A DNA stretch of 64,000 nt from the NCBI GenBank assembly GCA_029215795.1, contig JARDYH010000003.1:104626609-104690608 (forward strand), in the 5' to 3' direction. The notes beneath the pieces were generated by a model. The model was not told the DNA's origin. It was given only the letters and a program-made list of their open reading frames with translations, and made no database searches. Shown piece after piece: positions 25,301-34,418 of this stretch (its first letter is position 1; each line of letters begins with the position of its first letter). Made by a program: the position numbers and the translations under genes. The stretch comes from Anniella stebbinsi (taxonomy: Eukaryota; Chordata; Lepidosauria; Squamata; Anniellidae).

Positions 25301-27776
25301 CTTACTTACAGAAAAAGCAAAAGCCTCCAATGCTCGTGTTCTAGTCCACTGTTTAGCTGGAATATCCCGCTCTGCCACCATCGCCATTGCTTACATAATG
25401 AAAAGAATGGATATGTCGTTAGATGAGGCCTACAGGTAAGAAAGAGAACTGGTTTTCTTGAGCAAATTGACCTGAAGGGCTCATTGCAGATATTTCCAGC
25501 ATGACTTCCATCTGATTGGGGCACAGCTCACCCGAGGGCAGTTTGCTTAGGAACTATGCCCTGAGATGGAAGAATGCAGGCCCACCTCTCTCTTCACTGG
25601 GCCATGCTGTCTCCATAACAGTGTTTGTGTATATGTGATATAGAGGCCATGGAACTACTAGCACTTATATAAAAAACCTGCTATGAGTCACAGTTCAAAC
25701 TTGTAACATTTTTAAACATACAGTTTGGGGGAAACGTACAAGAGACAATTTCCAAAGCAACTCTCCTCCCTGGAGATACTACGGTGCTACAATGGTGGAT
25801 GTATACTGATCTGTCAAACTTCTGGCCCCTGGGCTGTATGCTGCATCTCCAAGATAGTGCAGAATTGTGCAACTTGGATGCCTAATTTGGCTGACTTGAA
25901 AACATTGCTTTTATTTTTAGAAAAACGAGTTTCTAGTCCTTATTATTGCATCTTTATAATTGTAATGTATATGGTTGTATAAAGATATACTGTATCTTTA
26001 TACATTTGGCAATGTGTGGGAAAAGTCTGATGAAATTTCAAGTGTCATATGGGTTCCAGCGGTCAGGGAGAGAGCTTTGGAACTCTGCAATAGTTTCTTG
26101 TCCCTTCCTGTCACCATTAAAACAAGAAAATGCAGAAAAATTGTGCTTCGTTATTAGTTTATGCGATGCTTCACGCTGTAATGTTAGCAGAAAAGACTGA
26201 TCCCTGCCCCAAAGAGCTCACAATCTAAATTACTGAAGTGATGAAAACAACAGAGAGAGGTAAGGGGAGAGAGAGGGAGAGAGCAGGGTGACAGGTCTTC
26301 TTAGAAGTTTGATTTTGAGGGAGGGTTTGAAGGTGGAGGAGAACAGTGGTATCACATAGTATTCTGGGAGGGAGACTCAGCCTTAAGGGGCAGCAGGGAG
26401 AATGAGCAGGGGTTGTATGAGGGAACAAGAGAGGATAGATTTGCTTAATTTGTAGAATGTATGTCATTTTCATAATGGGTTACTTTGGCCCAGCCTCATG
26501 TGCAATACATGGGGCCTGGCCAACCTCCTTATGTCACATGTATGTAGAATTTAATTCTAAAGTCACAAGCTATCTGATTAACTTTAAACTTCTGTTTAGA
26601 TTTGTGAAAGAGAAGAGGCCGACCATTTCTCCCAACTTCAACTTCCTTGGCCAACTTCTGGACTTTGAGAAGAAAATAAAGAGCCAGAGTGGCCAAACAG
26701 GTCCCCTTAGCAAACTGAAGCTTCTGCATTTGGAGAGGAGCAGTGACCATGGACTAGGAAGCGGACACAGCAGCAGCGGCCTCCTCTCCTCTCCTCAGCT
26801 CTGTGCTACCTCTACATCAGAGTCTGTGGAGCAGACGCCCGTGGAGGCTGGAAACCTGCCAGCTTCCTCTTTGCTATCGCTAGAGGAGTGTCCCTTGGTA
26901 CAAGGCATAATTGGACTAAATGTGTCCTCGGACAAAGTCGAAGACAATAACAGACTGAAACGGTCATTTTCCTTGGATATCAAATCTGTATCATGCGTGG
27001 CAAGCAGTCACTGTGTTGCTGCTTCTGGACAGGGGTATCCCTCCTTGGAGGACACATTAGAATATTACAAGCATTCAGCCACCTTGGAAGGAGGAAGCAA
27101 ATTATGCCAGTTCTCTCCTGTTCAGGAGGTTTCAGAACAGACACCTGAGAGTAGCCCAGACAAAGAGGAAGCAAAGCTTGCTGAGAAAACCCAGAATGCC
27201 TGGCAGCTGGACAGCCAGAGCAAATGGCAGCACTTGGGGAGAACGGCTAGCGCCACCCAGAGGTCACTCTTGTACCCACTGCACCGAAGTGGCAGTGTGG
27301 AAGACAATTATCGAACAAACTTCCTCTTTGGCCTTTCCACCAGTCAGCAGCATTTGGCCAAGTCTGCAGCTGGGCTGGGCTTGAAGGACTGGCATTCGGA
27401 CATCTTAGCCCCTCAGGCTTCTGCAACCGCTCTAACCAACAGCTGGTACTTTGCGACAGATACCTCCCACTTCTATTCTGCTTCTGCTATATACGGGAGC
27501 AGCAGCGCAGCCTACTCTGCCTACAGCTGCAGCCAGCTGCCCACGGGATGTGAGCAGGCCCATGCGGTGCGCAGGAGAGAGAAGCATGGCGACCGGGGAG
27601 ATTCCCGGCGGAGTTGGCATGAGGAGAGCTCCTTTGAGAAGCAGTTCAAGCGAAGGAGCTGCCAGATGGAATTTGGAGAAAGCAGAAGGGCGGAGAATAG
27701 GTCGCGAGAGGAACTTGGGAAAGTGGGCAGCCAGTCTAGCTTTTCAGGCAGCATGGAGATTATTGAAGTATCTTGA
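3284..27776 (+). CDS. DUSP16: Dual-specificity phosphatase 16 (MKP-7), complete spliced CDS
   Basis: The enzyme dephosphorylates Thr and Tyr in the activation loop of MAP kinases, chiefly JNK and p38, and shuttles between cytoplasm and nucleus (family knowledge). The six coding exons 3284-3514, 7108-7246, 20334-20497, 22601-22760, 25312-25435 and 26600-27776 all have GT/AG borders. They total 1995 nt, or 664 residues plus TGA; the human protein is 665. Residues about 10-140 form the rhodanese/CDC25-like MAPK-binding domain, with the basic docking patch KRR at 56-58. About 159-300 is the DSP catalytic domain, with general acid D214 and active site HCLAGISRS, catalytic C245 and R251. Residues 310-664 are a Ser/Pro-rich tail ending in GSMEIIEVS. 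The start ATG has G at -3 and +4. The N terminus seems one residue longer than human, as recalled. No frameshift or stop is seen. The gene converges on BORCS5. Confidence 0.97.
3866..4582 (-). mobile_element. L2-clade LINE, 3' end, 5' truncated
   Basis: On the minus strand, an ORF segment (4507-4076) encodes the C terminus of an L2-type ORF2 protein ([20 protein letters not shown]... RAFSVVAPQLWNDLP... [10 protein letters not shown]). It is followed by a 3' UTR ending in the CGGTATATAAATGT signature and an (ATT)n tail at about 3866-3896. A close relative is at 54131-55617. No upstream reverse-transcriptase core remains here. Confidence 0.85.
4804..5090 (-). mobile_element. Old L2-type LINE 3' fragment
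   Basis: The pattern TTTATTTATTAAACTTAAAT, then CCACCTTTCCAC, GCCCAAGGCTGCTAGCAACAA and an A-rich stretch is the reverse complement of an L2-type 3' terminus. After it comes AAAATGTCCTTGCCTGCCAG, the decayed end of the coding region. Divergent; family by resemblance to 7860-8215 and 63530-63770. Confidence 0.5.
5305..5808 (+). mobile_element. L2-clade LINE 3' end with internal deletion
   Basis: Encodes a decayed copy of the ORF2 C terminus (LPPEVR/AFSVVASRLWNELP-like, ending FLFSQYFNS). It has a T-rich 3' UTR and a terminus GGGGCGGTATAAAAATGCAA followed by (TAAA)n. It is nearly the same as the copy at 58618-59190, but about 65 bp are missing just after TTCACTGGC near 5329. Confidence 0.85.
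7108..7246 (+). CDS. DUSP16: DUSP16 second coding exon
   Basis: Encodes residues 78-123 plus the first base of codon 124 (VEIDSKQEVVVYDQNSK... to SSVHLLA). It completes the core strands of the rhodanese-like domain. The acceptor is GTTCCAG at 7101-7107 and the donor GTAGGA begins at 7247. The 139-nt length gives a 0/1 phase exon. The preceding intron is 3.6 kb and holds three L2 fragments. Confidence 0.95.
7860..8215 (-). mobile_element. Old L2-type LINE 3' fragment
   Basis: The reverse-strand L2-like 3' end is recognisable from TTTGTATCCTGCTTTCTACA and ACTCAAGGTGGCTAACAACA. An A-rich UTR and AAAAAGTCTTTGCTTGGCAG with decayed coding remnants follow. It sits about 0.6 kb downstream of the second coding exon of DUSP16. 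Confidence 0.5.
8216..11049. other. DUSP16 intron, no recognised feature
   Basis: AT-rich intron sequence in which I see no conserved coding exon, tRNA head or clear transposon end. An open frame at 8257-8475 (+) contains a GTGGTG repeat that inflates it and has no recognisable domain. Confidence 0.5.
11050..12345 (-). mobile_element. L1-clade LINE, ORF2 C-terminal fragment
   Basis: Minus-strand frames spell decayed L1-type ORF2 C-terminal sequence. Near 12279-11944 are WASLKLSSWGKVNILKMN, PRIVYVIM and the FTIW region. Near 11409-11098 is the characteristic HLFWKCPIVASCWEEVIGQI. Frames are broken repeatedly, and a C-run at 12072-12086 interrupts one. Related copies lie at 46445-46895, 53374-54130 and 56985-57605. 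Confidence 0.75.
12901..13130 (-). mobile_element. CR1 LINE 3' end
   Basis: The low-coordinate end reads ATCATAGACTCATAGAATAG then AGTTGGAAGGGGCCTATAAG and CCAACCCCCTGCTCAATGCA. This is the standard sauropsid CR1 3' terminus in reverse orientation. The copy is short (about 230 bp) and 5' truncated. Confidence 0.92.
13621..13715 (+). mobile_element. tRNA-derived SINE head (MIR/CORE-like)
   Basis: The sequence TGGTGTAGTGGCTAGATTG resembles a Pol III A box region. Some 40 bases further, GGTTCAAATCC at about 13674-13684 is a perfect B box. The rest of the SINE is lost or diverged after GGTGACCTGG. Too short and degenerate for a functional tRNA. Confidence 0.6.
13716..15791. other. DUSP16 intron, no recognised feature
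   Basis: No coding exon or identifiable mobile element could be supported here. A T-run at about 15627-15642 lies between two matching stretches, TGCTTCTTTT and AAAAAAGAAGCA, which form a short perfect hairpin around 15622-15657. Confidence 0.45.
15792..16002. mobile_element. Palindromic MITE with CCTGTTCAGAC termini
   Basis: The left end CCTGTTCAGACGACACACTA and right end GTGTTGTCTGAACAGG are inverted repeats with AAGCCA/TGGCTT just inside. It is about 211 bp and contains multiple internal copies of AACCATGG/TAAACC type palindromes. It resembles the elements at 49911-50345 in general design. Confidence 0.6.
16307..16347. repeat. TG microsatellite
   Basis: Uninterrupted (TG)n of about 40 bases in a DUSP16 intron. 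Confidence 0.95.
17165..17470 (-). mobile_element. Old L2-type LINE 3' fragment
   Basis: TTTATTTATTTAACATG, a GTGGTTTATAAAACG block, an A-rich UTR and AAATAAGTTTTGACTTGGTG give the reverse complement of an L2 3' end with the start of its decayed ORF2 C terminus. The same GTTTTGACCTGG landmark is seen in the copies at 4105 and 54389. Confidence 0.6.
20334..20497 (+). CDS. DUSP16: DUSP16 third coding exon
   Basis: Completes Gly124 and encodes through residue 178 (GFAEFSSCFPGLCEGK... to LGCQRDVLNK). It covers the end of the rhodanese-like domain, the linker, and the first strand of the catalytic domain (TRILPHLYLG). The acceptor is CCTTCAG ending at 20333 and the donor is GTTGGT at 20498. The preceding intron of about 13.1 kb is the longest in the coding part of the gene. 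Confidence 0.95.
20762..21925. mobile_element. Palindromic MITE split by a later insertion
   Basis: The left arm begins CAGTCATACCGCTAAAGCAA and the right arm ends TTTGCGTTAGCAGTATGACA CTG. These are inverted repeats that continue about 50 bp inward (GTTGCACT/AGTGCAA, CTCTA/TAGAG). Removing the 20818-21799 insert leaves a hairpin of about 180 bp. No clear target duplication was found. Confidence 0.6.
20818..21786 (-). mobile_element. Penelope-like element remnant with 13-bp TSD
   Basis: The 969-bp insert is flanked by the perfect 13-bp direct repeat ATCTCTAGAACAA (20805-20817 and 21787-21799). On the minus strand, near 20910-20870, the motif CTCCTGAAGAAGGCTTG followed by a CCAAAATGTTGGGC stretch resembles the hammerhead-bearing 3' region of vertebrate Penelope-like elements. 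The coding remnant is too decayed to name (107-codon frame at 21627-21304 with CYNC). The PLE assignment rests on that motif and is tentative; the insertion itself is clear. Confidence 0.5.
22601..22760 (+). CDS. DUSP16: DUSP16 fourth coding exon
   Basis: Encodes residues 179-231 plus one base (ELMQQNDIGYVLNASNTC... to WLDKSVDFI). It carries general-acid Asp214 in the motif RVPVNDSFCEKI of the DSP domain. The acceptor TTTTTTGTAG ends at 22600 and the donor GTAAAG starts at 22761. Relative to the human protein as recalled, only conservative changes are seen (for example Leu203 and Phe at KIFPWL). Confidence 0.96.
23156..23781. mobile_element. hAT-like foldback MITE
   Basis: The termini TAGGGATGTGTATCG and GTGTGCACACCCCTA are flanked by near-identical 8-mers GAAAATAC (23148-23155) and GAAAATAG (23782-23789). 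The interior is a very long inverted repeat: left arm 23317-23464, right arm 23502-23651, about 150 bp each with few mismatches, around a 37-bp loop. No coding capacity. Same terminal type as 43815-44702. Confidence 0.75.
23790..25311. other. DUSP16 intron, no recognised feature
   Basis: Unique-looking intron sequence. A C-run lies at 24104-24114 and an A-run at about 24140. Overlapping open frames on both strands near 23842-24207 have no recognisable motif. Confidence 0.45.
25312..25435 (+). CDS. DUSP16: DUSP16 fifth coding exon with catalytic P-loop
   Basis: Encodes residues 232-272 plus two bases of codon 273 (EKAKASNARVLVHCLAGISR... to DEAYR). The HCxAGxxRS phosphate-binding loop is intact. 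The nucleophile Cys245 is the TGT at 25350-25352 and the phosphate-binding Arg is R251. The acceptor CTTACAG ends at 25311 and the donor GTAAGA starts at 25436. The exon is 124 nt and the following intron 1.16 kb. Confidence 0.97.
26600..27776 (+). CDS. DUSP16: DUSP16 last coding exon
   Basis: Encodes residues 273-664 and the TGA at 27774-27776. It finishes the catalytic domain (FVKEKRPTISPNFNFLGQLL) and encodes the long Ser/Pro/Glu-rich tail typical of MKP-7, which carries shuttling and stability determinants in the family. Ser458 in EQTPESSPDKEE corresponds to the human Ser446 phosphosite by alignment from memory. RRSWHEESSFEKQFKRRS and GSQSSFSGSMEIIEVS at the end are near-identical to mammals. 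The open frame runs upstream to 26457, but the acceptor TCTGTTTAG ending at 26599 defines the exon. Confidence 0.97.
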
Positions 27777-27883
27777 ATTTCTGTTGCAAGATTTTACATC
27801 CTTACCTCCTGTGTAAAGGAATTCCCTGTAAATCTGAAATGTCAAGAGAATGCAAGATGTGCAGCTTCAGTGTGAAGGAAGTT

Positions 27884-27937
<54 letters not shown>

Positions 27938-27962
27938 GTGTGTGTGTGTGTGTGTGTGTGTG
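27884..27962. repeat. CA repeat abutting TG repeat (perfect hairpin) in DUSP16 3' UTR
   Basis: A (CA)n tract at 27884-27937, broken once by TATA at about 27909-27912, is followed directly by (GT)n at 27938-27962. The two are complementary, so a transcript can form a hairpin with about 25-base arms roughly 110 nt after the stop codon. Confidence 0.9.
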
Positions 27963-28374
27963 AGTGCATTTGTGCGTGTTTGTATATTAAAAAAGGAATT
28001 AAATAAGTCTAATACGTGCAATGGGCAATCAGCTATTTTCTCCCCTTGCCTGTTCTCACCACCTTAAGGTGGAAAGGGCGGCTATTTCACAAGGTTTTAT
28101 TTCCCAGTGAAGCAATTATAGGCAAAGAATTGCACATCCTTACTGTATTTAAGGAACTTTCCTTTGTAAGCTAGACAAATTCATTGGGGGTCTATTGAAA
28201 GATTCTATTTAAAGCTCAGCTGCATACTTGGTGTCATCCACCACTGTCTTCAGCAATGCAGCTGAACCTGAGACTGAGCCAGAGTTTGAGGTGTAGGTCC
28301 TGTTTCCAGGCTGAAAATGTAACATAATATTCATACTGCTCATTGCTGGGCCGAAACCAGTATATCATTAGTCT

Positions 28375-28420
28375 ACACTACACACTGCTCTTGATCTTCT
28401 CCAAAAGGCCGAGAAGCGAT
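28375..28420 (-). pseudogene. Truncated retroposed U2 snRNA fragment
   Basis: The minus strand from 28420 reads ATCGCTTCTCGGCCTTTTGG and then an AAGATCAAG block, the exact start of U2 snRNA with a few changes after base 20. Only about 40-46 bases of the 5' end are present. It is flanked by the perfect 14-bp direct repeat TATATCATTAGTCT (28361-28374 and 28420-28433, sharing one base). This is the structure expected of a 3'-truncated snRNA retropseudogene. Confidence 0.8.
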
Positions 28421-30733
28421 ATATCATTAGTCTGGATAGGCTGAATGCCAACTTTGTGGGTTGATTTTAGATCACTCAAGCTGAGAAGCTTGGACAGTTT
28501 TAACTTATCTGTTAATGAGTAGATGATGAGTCCTACTAGTTTAAAGAGTTGGTGGACTTCAGGTTGTCTACACATACATACTCTCTGGTTGGCATCAAGG
28601 ATGGCATTGAATCTTTCTGGTCTCCAGTATGCCTGTGTCAGAGTCGCAGCATGTGTGCTATGTGAGTGGCAGATGTGTCTTGAAAAATTAAGCCACCCTG
28701 TTAAATTCTCACCACCAAAACAAATTAGAGCCAGTGACATAGTCCTAGGAAGAGAGGATCCAACAGAATTCCCTGACAAAGCATCACCAAAGTACAATCC
28801 CACCCGACTGAGCAAACAGGAAGGTGGGAGACAATGCATGCCTACATTTACAAGGGGGATCCCTGCCTATTCTCAAAGTTGATTGTTCAAATTTATTTAT
28901 TTGAGCAAGTGGGGTGTGCCCCAAATTCTATCCCCCCCAAAACTATGTTCCAGACAATAAGTGTTATTATGGTTTAGGCACTGAATAAGACTGCAGGAAC
29001 ATGCATTGTAGGTAGATATGTAAGATTTTAGGATAGATTGCAAAGTTGGTTGATAAGGGCCATAAGAGAATTAAAGGTGGCAGCACCAATTGGTGACAAT
29101 GCAGGGCTTTGTATGGATTTGCGGGGGTGGGGGGGGTGAGGCATGAGGCATGGAGGCATTAAAAGGGATGAAAGATTGGCTGATGTCGTGTCCTTCAGCT
29201 TTTCCAGAAGATGTAGTCGCGTTGCCTTCAGGAATTTCTTTTTGCTCTCGAGAGAAGGCGACACTGGTGTTTACACCCTGCTCTTTTTCTTCTAGAGGAG
29301 ACAACTCTATTCGTTCTGACCTCAAAGTGTGTTTGGTTTTAAATCTAGGTCCAATGGGAGAGATCTCTACCCCACTTTTGTGTCATGTACTCTGTTTTCA
29401 GATGAGAAACTGAATATGTTTGATAGTCAAATTCTGGTCTAATTCAAGTCCAAAAAATAAAATATGAATACAGAAAGTGCTGGTGTTCAAATGGTAAAGC
29501 GGATACAGTTGTGAAGGGTACATGAGCATTTCAATTAACCACAGAAGAAGGGCTCCTATTCCCTCCCCCCCCCCCACACACATTGCCTTGTAAATACCCC
29601 ATTGACTACTGCTATTGCCATATATTTAGTTTGTCAGATAAACCCAGGTGTTTTTTGTACTTCAGTTCAAATCAAAGCACAAGCTGGCCTCGGCAGAAAA
29701 GGGAGGTTGAGAAGGGCCTATGGCACATTCCTGTCCATGCCACAAAGATTTTGGGAAAGTGGAAGAGAAAAAAAAACTTGATTTATCACTATAGGGTGAA
29801 ACAATCAGGAGTTTGCAGCACACCACATTGACCAAGTGGTATCAATCCCAGTTGTGTGTGCTTATGACTCCAAATGCCATTGGAGATATCTTACCTTCAA
29901 CCTCATTAAGACCCAATTTCATATATGGTGTGGTAGCTTCATCATGTATGGACTGAACATGAGTAACTTTGGGATCAAATAACTGCATGGGCCATAGTGG
30001 ATTTTATGAGAAGTAACCATATCAATACTAGACCTTCCTGGGGACAGTGATACAGCTGAGAGCTGATATAAACCAAAACCAGGAAATTCCCAGTTCTAAT
30101 CTTACCTCCATGATCTCACTAAGATGAGCTATTTCAACCTTAGCATCCAACTGCAATATGGGTACATTACTCCCTACCTTACAGGGATTTCTTCCTTGTA
30201 GTCCGACACGATCTACCTCTCCCCTGTGATTCCTTTATCACTGAAGCATGAAGGGAGTCTAGCTATGAAAAAGTAATGCCTATACCACATCTAAGGTTAA
30301 TTGGCTTTGAATTTTATTTTATTTTTGGCCTTTTTGTATTAGTGGATATTCCAATCTCCAGACTGCCGTTCCTTTTCGGGAGACCTGCAGTACTAACCAA
30401 TATTAATTGCAGCATTAATACCATTACTGAGTCAAGTATTATTGGACAAAGTCCAGGCCACTAAGGAACACGAACTCCCAGCTGTCAATCCAGAGCCAAG
30501 TGAAATGTGAAGAAAGACTATGGGGTGGGATGGTAATAGCACTTCAGTACACTCTGCTTTGAAAAGTCCAGGTGGAGGGCTTCCAGCTCCTGGCAGAATA
30601 CCTGGCCCCAGCCCGGAGTCTCTCTCTCCCCCCCCTCTCCCTCTCTATATAGATACATACATACACAATACATATATTCCCTTTCAGCACTAGATACAGA
30701 CAGTCCAGAAGAGAGCAGGCATGTCATATGTCC

Positions 30734-30739
30734 TTTATT
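30734..30739 (-). terminator. BORCS5: Candidate BORCS5 poly(A) signal
   Basis: TTTATT on the plus strand is AATAAA on the minus strand. It is followed within about 60 bases by GT-rich sequence (TGTATTGTGTATGTATGT on the minus strand), as a downstream element would be. If used, it would give a 3' UTR of about 3.7 kb. Several other hexamers exist, so this is only a candidate. Confidence 0.3.
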
Positions 30740-31396
30740 AATATAACAAACTTAATCAAAATAAATATTTCAAGTAAAGATTAAACACTGCTTGAGAGGA
30801 GCATCTACAGCACACATTGTAATGTAATTCAATGCAAGACTCATCAAATTGGTAAAAGCTGCTTTTCAACAAAGGAAAATATACACCTATCGTACCTTGC
30901 ATAAAGCTTTTAATAAACTGCTCAACCATCACCAATTCCCCGTTCACCTTCTATCGTTTTCAAGAGCCAAGAATAGAACACATATTTAGCTCGCAAACTT
31001 TTATCTTTGGGGAAAACATAAAACACTGACCGTTCCTGACACACTCCTGCAGATCTGCTATGGGATCCCTGAAAATTCTGGGGTATGTTCTAGAGTGCAG
31101 CAGCTTCTCACGAAACATTGGATGGGGCAACTGTAATCAGCGGTCCTATGGAAATGGAGATTACAACCTAGGATCACATCCCAAACGCCACCATGTTTGC
31201 ACATTGTAGGACAAACCAAACTGTTTCTTCATGAGAGGCTCAGAGTTTTGTCAAAAAAAAACCTCCCATGTTCCATGCAGTACATTTTAAAAACCACTGC
31301 TCTAGGTAATGTAGGGAGTGAATTAGCTTGCATCCAGAGGTGCTCACGGAGTTCCCAATCTACTATGTGAATCTGCACATAGCAGCTGCTTCCGCA

Positions 31397-31397
<1 letters not shown>

Positions 31398-31440
<43 letters not shown>
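31398..31440. repeat. CT microsatellite
   Basis: Uninterrupted (CT)n of about 42 bases in the DUSP16-BORCS5 intergenic/3' UTR region. Confidence 0.95.
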
Positions 31441-31441
<1 letters not shown>

Positions 31442-31711
31442 ATCAGGATGTATGTGTCTACTGTTTGGGAAAAGATACCCATCTACCTGCCCCTTTTAGG
31501 AGAAACTAATGGCCCTGAAACCATACCTAGTTCTTTCTGCACTTGGAAATAAGAATCCATACTAGTATATCTGTGCATGTGAATCTATTTTTTTTTAGTC
31601 ACAATGTTACCTGAGAAGATCATCCCCTGAAGAGGTCTTTCTCCTCACACTCAGGAAGGAAGTCCAAGGTTTTTACATGAAGATCTTCAAACAGCAAGGC
31701 TTACCCTAGGC

Positions 31712-31852
31712 TAGGAGTGCTGAAAGTGTGAACCTCCAGCTACTGCTGGGCTGCAGCTCCCACCAACCGTAGTCAGCATTGCCAATGGGGAGGGAGAAAG
31801 AGTTCCAGTTCAACAACACATGGAGGGCCACACTTTCCCTATTCCTGGCCTA
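31712..31852. mobile_element. hAT-like palindromic MITE, diverged
   Basis: The left AGGAGTGCTGAAAGTGTGAA and right CCACACTTTCCCTATTCCTG are imperfect inverted repeats. The interior TGCAGCTCCCACCAACCGTA matches the TACAACTCCCATCA-type core of the MITEs at 42754 and 40559. Confidence 0.55.
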
Positions 31853-33447
31853 GACTCAAGAGTTTGTTCCTTGTGGCAGGATCTCACACCCCAGGGGAGT
31901 GCCTGATGGGCACTGTGCCTGGGGAGATGTGCTGATCACGTATATCAGATCCATGTAATTGCCTCCACCCCTGTGTTATGAGTATTTTTGCACACTCAGC
32001 AAGAAGTGGTTCCTTCACCACTGAGTGGGTGTAAAATAAAAGACTTCAAACATTTAGGTATCTAGAATTCCGAGAGCCATAAGGGACAGACTTTGCCAGT
32101 CTCTTATTCATTATCTGCTAATTAATTCCCTTCCTTTCCTACCAGGCATCTGTTCTCCAGTGGCAATCTCAAAATTAAATCCTACCACATTTCTTCTTTT
32201 TCGATTCTACTCTTAAGATTCTTTTCTCAAACTAAGTAAAGATGGGTGTATAAACAAAACTTATCATGCTTTTCTTCCAAGACTTGGAGATAAGAGGGAA
32301 TTCTGGTGGTGTGCCAGTTCCAAAATGGATAATTTGACAGTCTAAGGACTCCTCAGGCCCAGCCAGCAGAGACAAGGACGTAGCGAAAACAACACCGATT
32401 CCTCCAGTGGAGTAAGCAGCTGTAGGATACAGCAGGGAGTTTTTTCACACTGGGGAAAACAGAGTGGGAAGAGTTCAGTTCTGTATTCATGGCAAGTGCT
32501 ACCAGCACTTTTGTGACTTTGTTCATTTTAAATATGTAGAGCAAATCTTGCTATAACCTCACAGACCATATAATTCTAGTTCAACTGCTAGGAACAACAA
32601 AGTTCCAAAGCTGCATTGAAACTAGAGTAAGACATATTCAAAGTAACCAGGGCTTGCCCCCAAACAGAGACTATAAAGCAGCCATCGTTGGAGAGGTACA
32701 TCAAACCCAACTGCGAGTGGCTGATGGCATTTTTCATGGCACAGCTCCAAATTGCCTTAGGAATAAAGCATATGACCTCACCTTTCCCTGCTTAGCAGCT
32801 TTTCCAGCTTTTTTTTTTTGGGGGGGGGGGGGGACACAGACTTAACATGTCCCCTATTCTGGAGAAAATAGGAGTTCCCTCATCAATCCTGGTAGGAATC
32901 ATTTGGCAAAGTAAATCAATATAAAAGGGGAGTTGTAATTGTTTCATTCAGAAAGGCCTCTGAGGAAAGAGGCAGTGAGAAAAAAGGGAGACCAATCTAA
33001 CCTATATCCTTTCTACATGGGAGGCCCTAGTTCTGGGGTCTCTGCACAGCTGTGTCAGTCACACAGCTGAAGCAGGTACTCGTTTGACAGCCATATAAAG
33101 TCAGCCCATTTTAAAACACACACAAACCTCAAGGAGGGAGAGATTGACTAGACCTCAGAAAGGAAACTGTTGACACAAAAGCCACATTACATTAAGCTAG
33201 GTAGGTTTAATAAGCCTGCTTCTGGCTTTACACAATCAGTTATAAACAAGCAAAAATGTTCCAACGCTAGGGAATGTAACACCTAGCTCTTAGTAAGATA
33301 AACTGAAAGAACAGAACACTTTTGATTTTCTCCCCTAAGAGAACCAGACTGTCCACATCTAAGTCAGTCAGTCAGTCCAATCCATAGTTCTATGCAGACA
33401 CAACCTAGCTGAAGTAAAAAAAAATAGGGGGGGTGTATTAAAAGAAC

Positions 33448-34105
33448 ATCGGTTTTCAAACTGTCTTACAGGGGATCTGTATTATGGGTTCTCAGAAACT
33501 TAACAGGGGTTCCTCAATGAAGTGGTCAATAATGTCGGACAAGGTTCCCAGACAGACAGCTTGTCCATTATTACCAATCTTCCCTTGGAACAATGCATGG
33601 CCAGAGAAATGTGGGCGTTCTTTCCATTTACAAGGGAGGCGATGTGGAGTCTTGGCCCATATTTTGTTTTAAAACTTCCTGTCCTCAGTGAACCTTTTTC
33701 ACACCCGTTTGTCAATAAGGAACCCTTACATCATAATTACAGAATTGCTGTGTGGATCCTGGGCCACCCTAGGTCGGCTGGGTGCCACCTAGGCTTGCTT
33801 GGCCTAGTGGTCCTTCTGATCCAAGTGAAGAGATCTAACTTTACAGCATCACTAACAATTCATAGAAGCTCTACCTTGCAAGGGAAAACTAGCAACGGTG
33901 GTGAAACTCTAGCAGGCAGTTTGCTGCTGTGAGCAATCTACTCACAGAGGAACCCAGGAATCCTAAAAAACATAACTGGAAAATCACTGCTTTAGAACAT
34001 GCCCCAGAATCCCCTGCAACTTGAAGGGTTCTGAGGGAGACACCTCAGTAAAGAAACCTATGTGGAAAGAGTTCCCTGAAGGCAAAAGGTTTAAAACCAC
34101 TGCAG
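33448..34105. mobile_element. hAT-like element ends (CAGTGGTT-type), nested or decayed
   Basis: The left end ATCGGTTTTCAAACTGTCTT resembles the CAGTGGTTTTCAAAC terminus of reptile hAT elements. Matching inverted ends occur at AAAATCACTGCTTTA (about 33977-33991) and TTTAAAACCACTGCAGTA (about 34090-34107). Two elements may overlap. It overlaps the BORCS5 3' UTR. A 31260-31310 stretch (TTTTAAAAACCACTGCTCTA) is another lone right end. Confidence 0.35.
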
Positions 34106-34418
34106 TACTGCAATGTTGTGGAGCCAGAACTCTGAATCTTGTTAAAGCAACATTTTGCTTGGGGGGGGGGGGGGGGGGAACGACAGTTGATGTTAAGTAG
34201 GTGGAAGCACAAAAGAAGGTTTTTACAAAAAGACTCCCAAGTCGTGCTTTCTTCCAACCTGCTGGGTTTTAAACGACAGTCCCTGCAAACCAAGAGCACA
34301 CTCTTCCTACCACATGTGCTGCTTCTCTTCTACTCCCTCTGGATAGTACAGTATATGCCAAGGATGTTCTTGATCAAGTACAGTCCATGAAAAGGTGAGT
34401 GAAGGCTTCCATGGAGAA

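Larger units (their letters stand above)
27777..30720 (+). other. DUSP16: DUSP16 3' UTR and downstream sequence
   Basis: This must contain the DUSP16 3' UTR and cleavage site. Candidate hexamers are ATTAAA at 27986-27991 and 27998-28003 and AATAAA at 29456-29461. None can be chosen by eye, and human DUSP16 has a long 3' UTR. The stretch includes a CA/TG hairpin, a U2 fragment and a C-run near 29566-29576. No other gene is recognised. Confidence 0.5.

Noticed and set aside
26457..26599. Upstream extension of the open frame of the last DUSP16 exon
   Set aside because: The frame is open by chance in intron sequence. The acceptor TCTGTTTAG ending at 26599 and the family sequence (R-FVKEKRPT) fix the exon start.
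28378..28882. Opposed 153- and 119-codon frames near the U2 fragment
   Set aside because: They overlap each other and the U2 pseudogene, and show no domain; chance frames.
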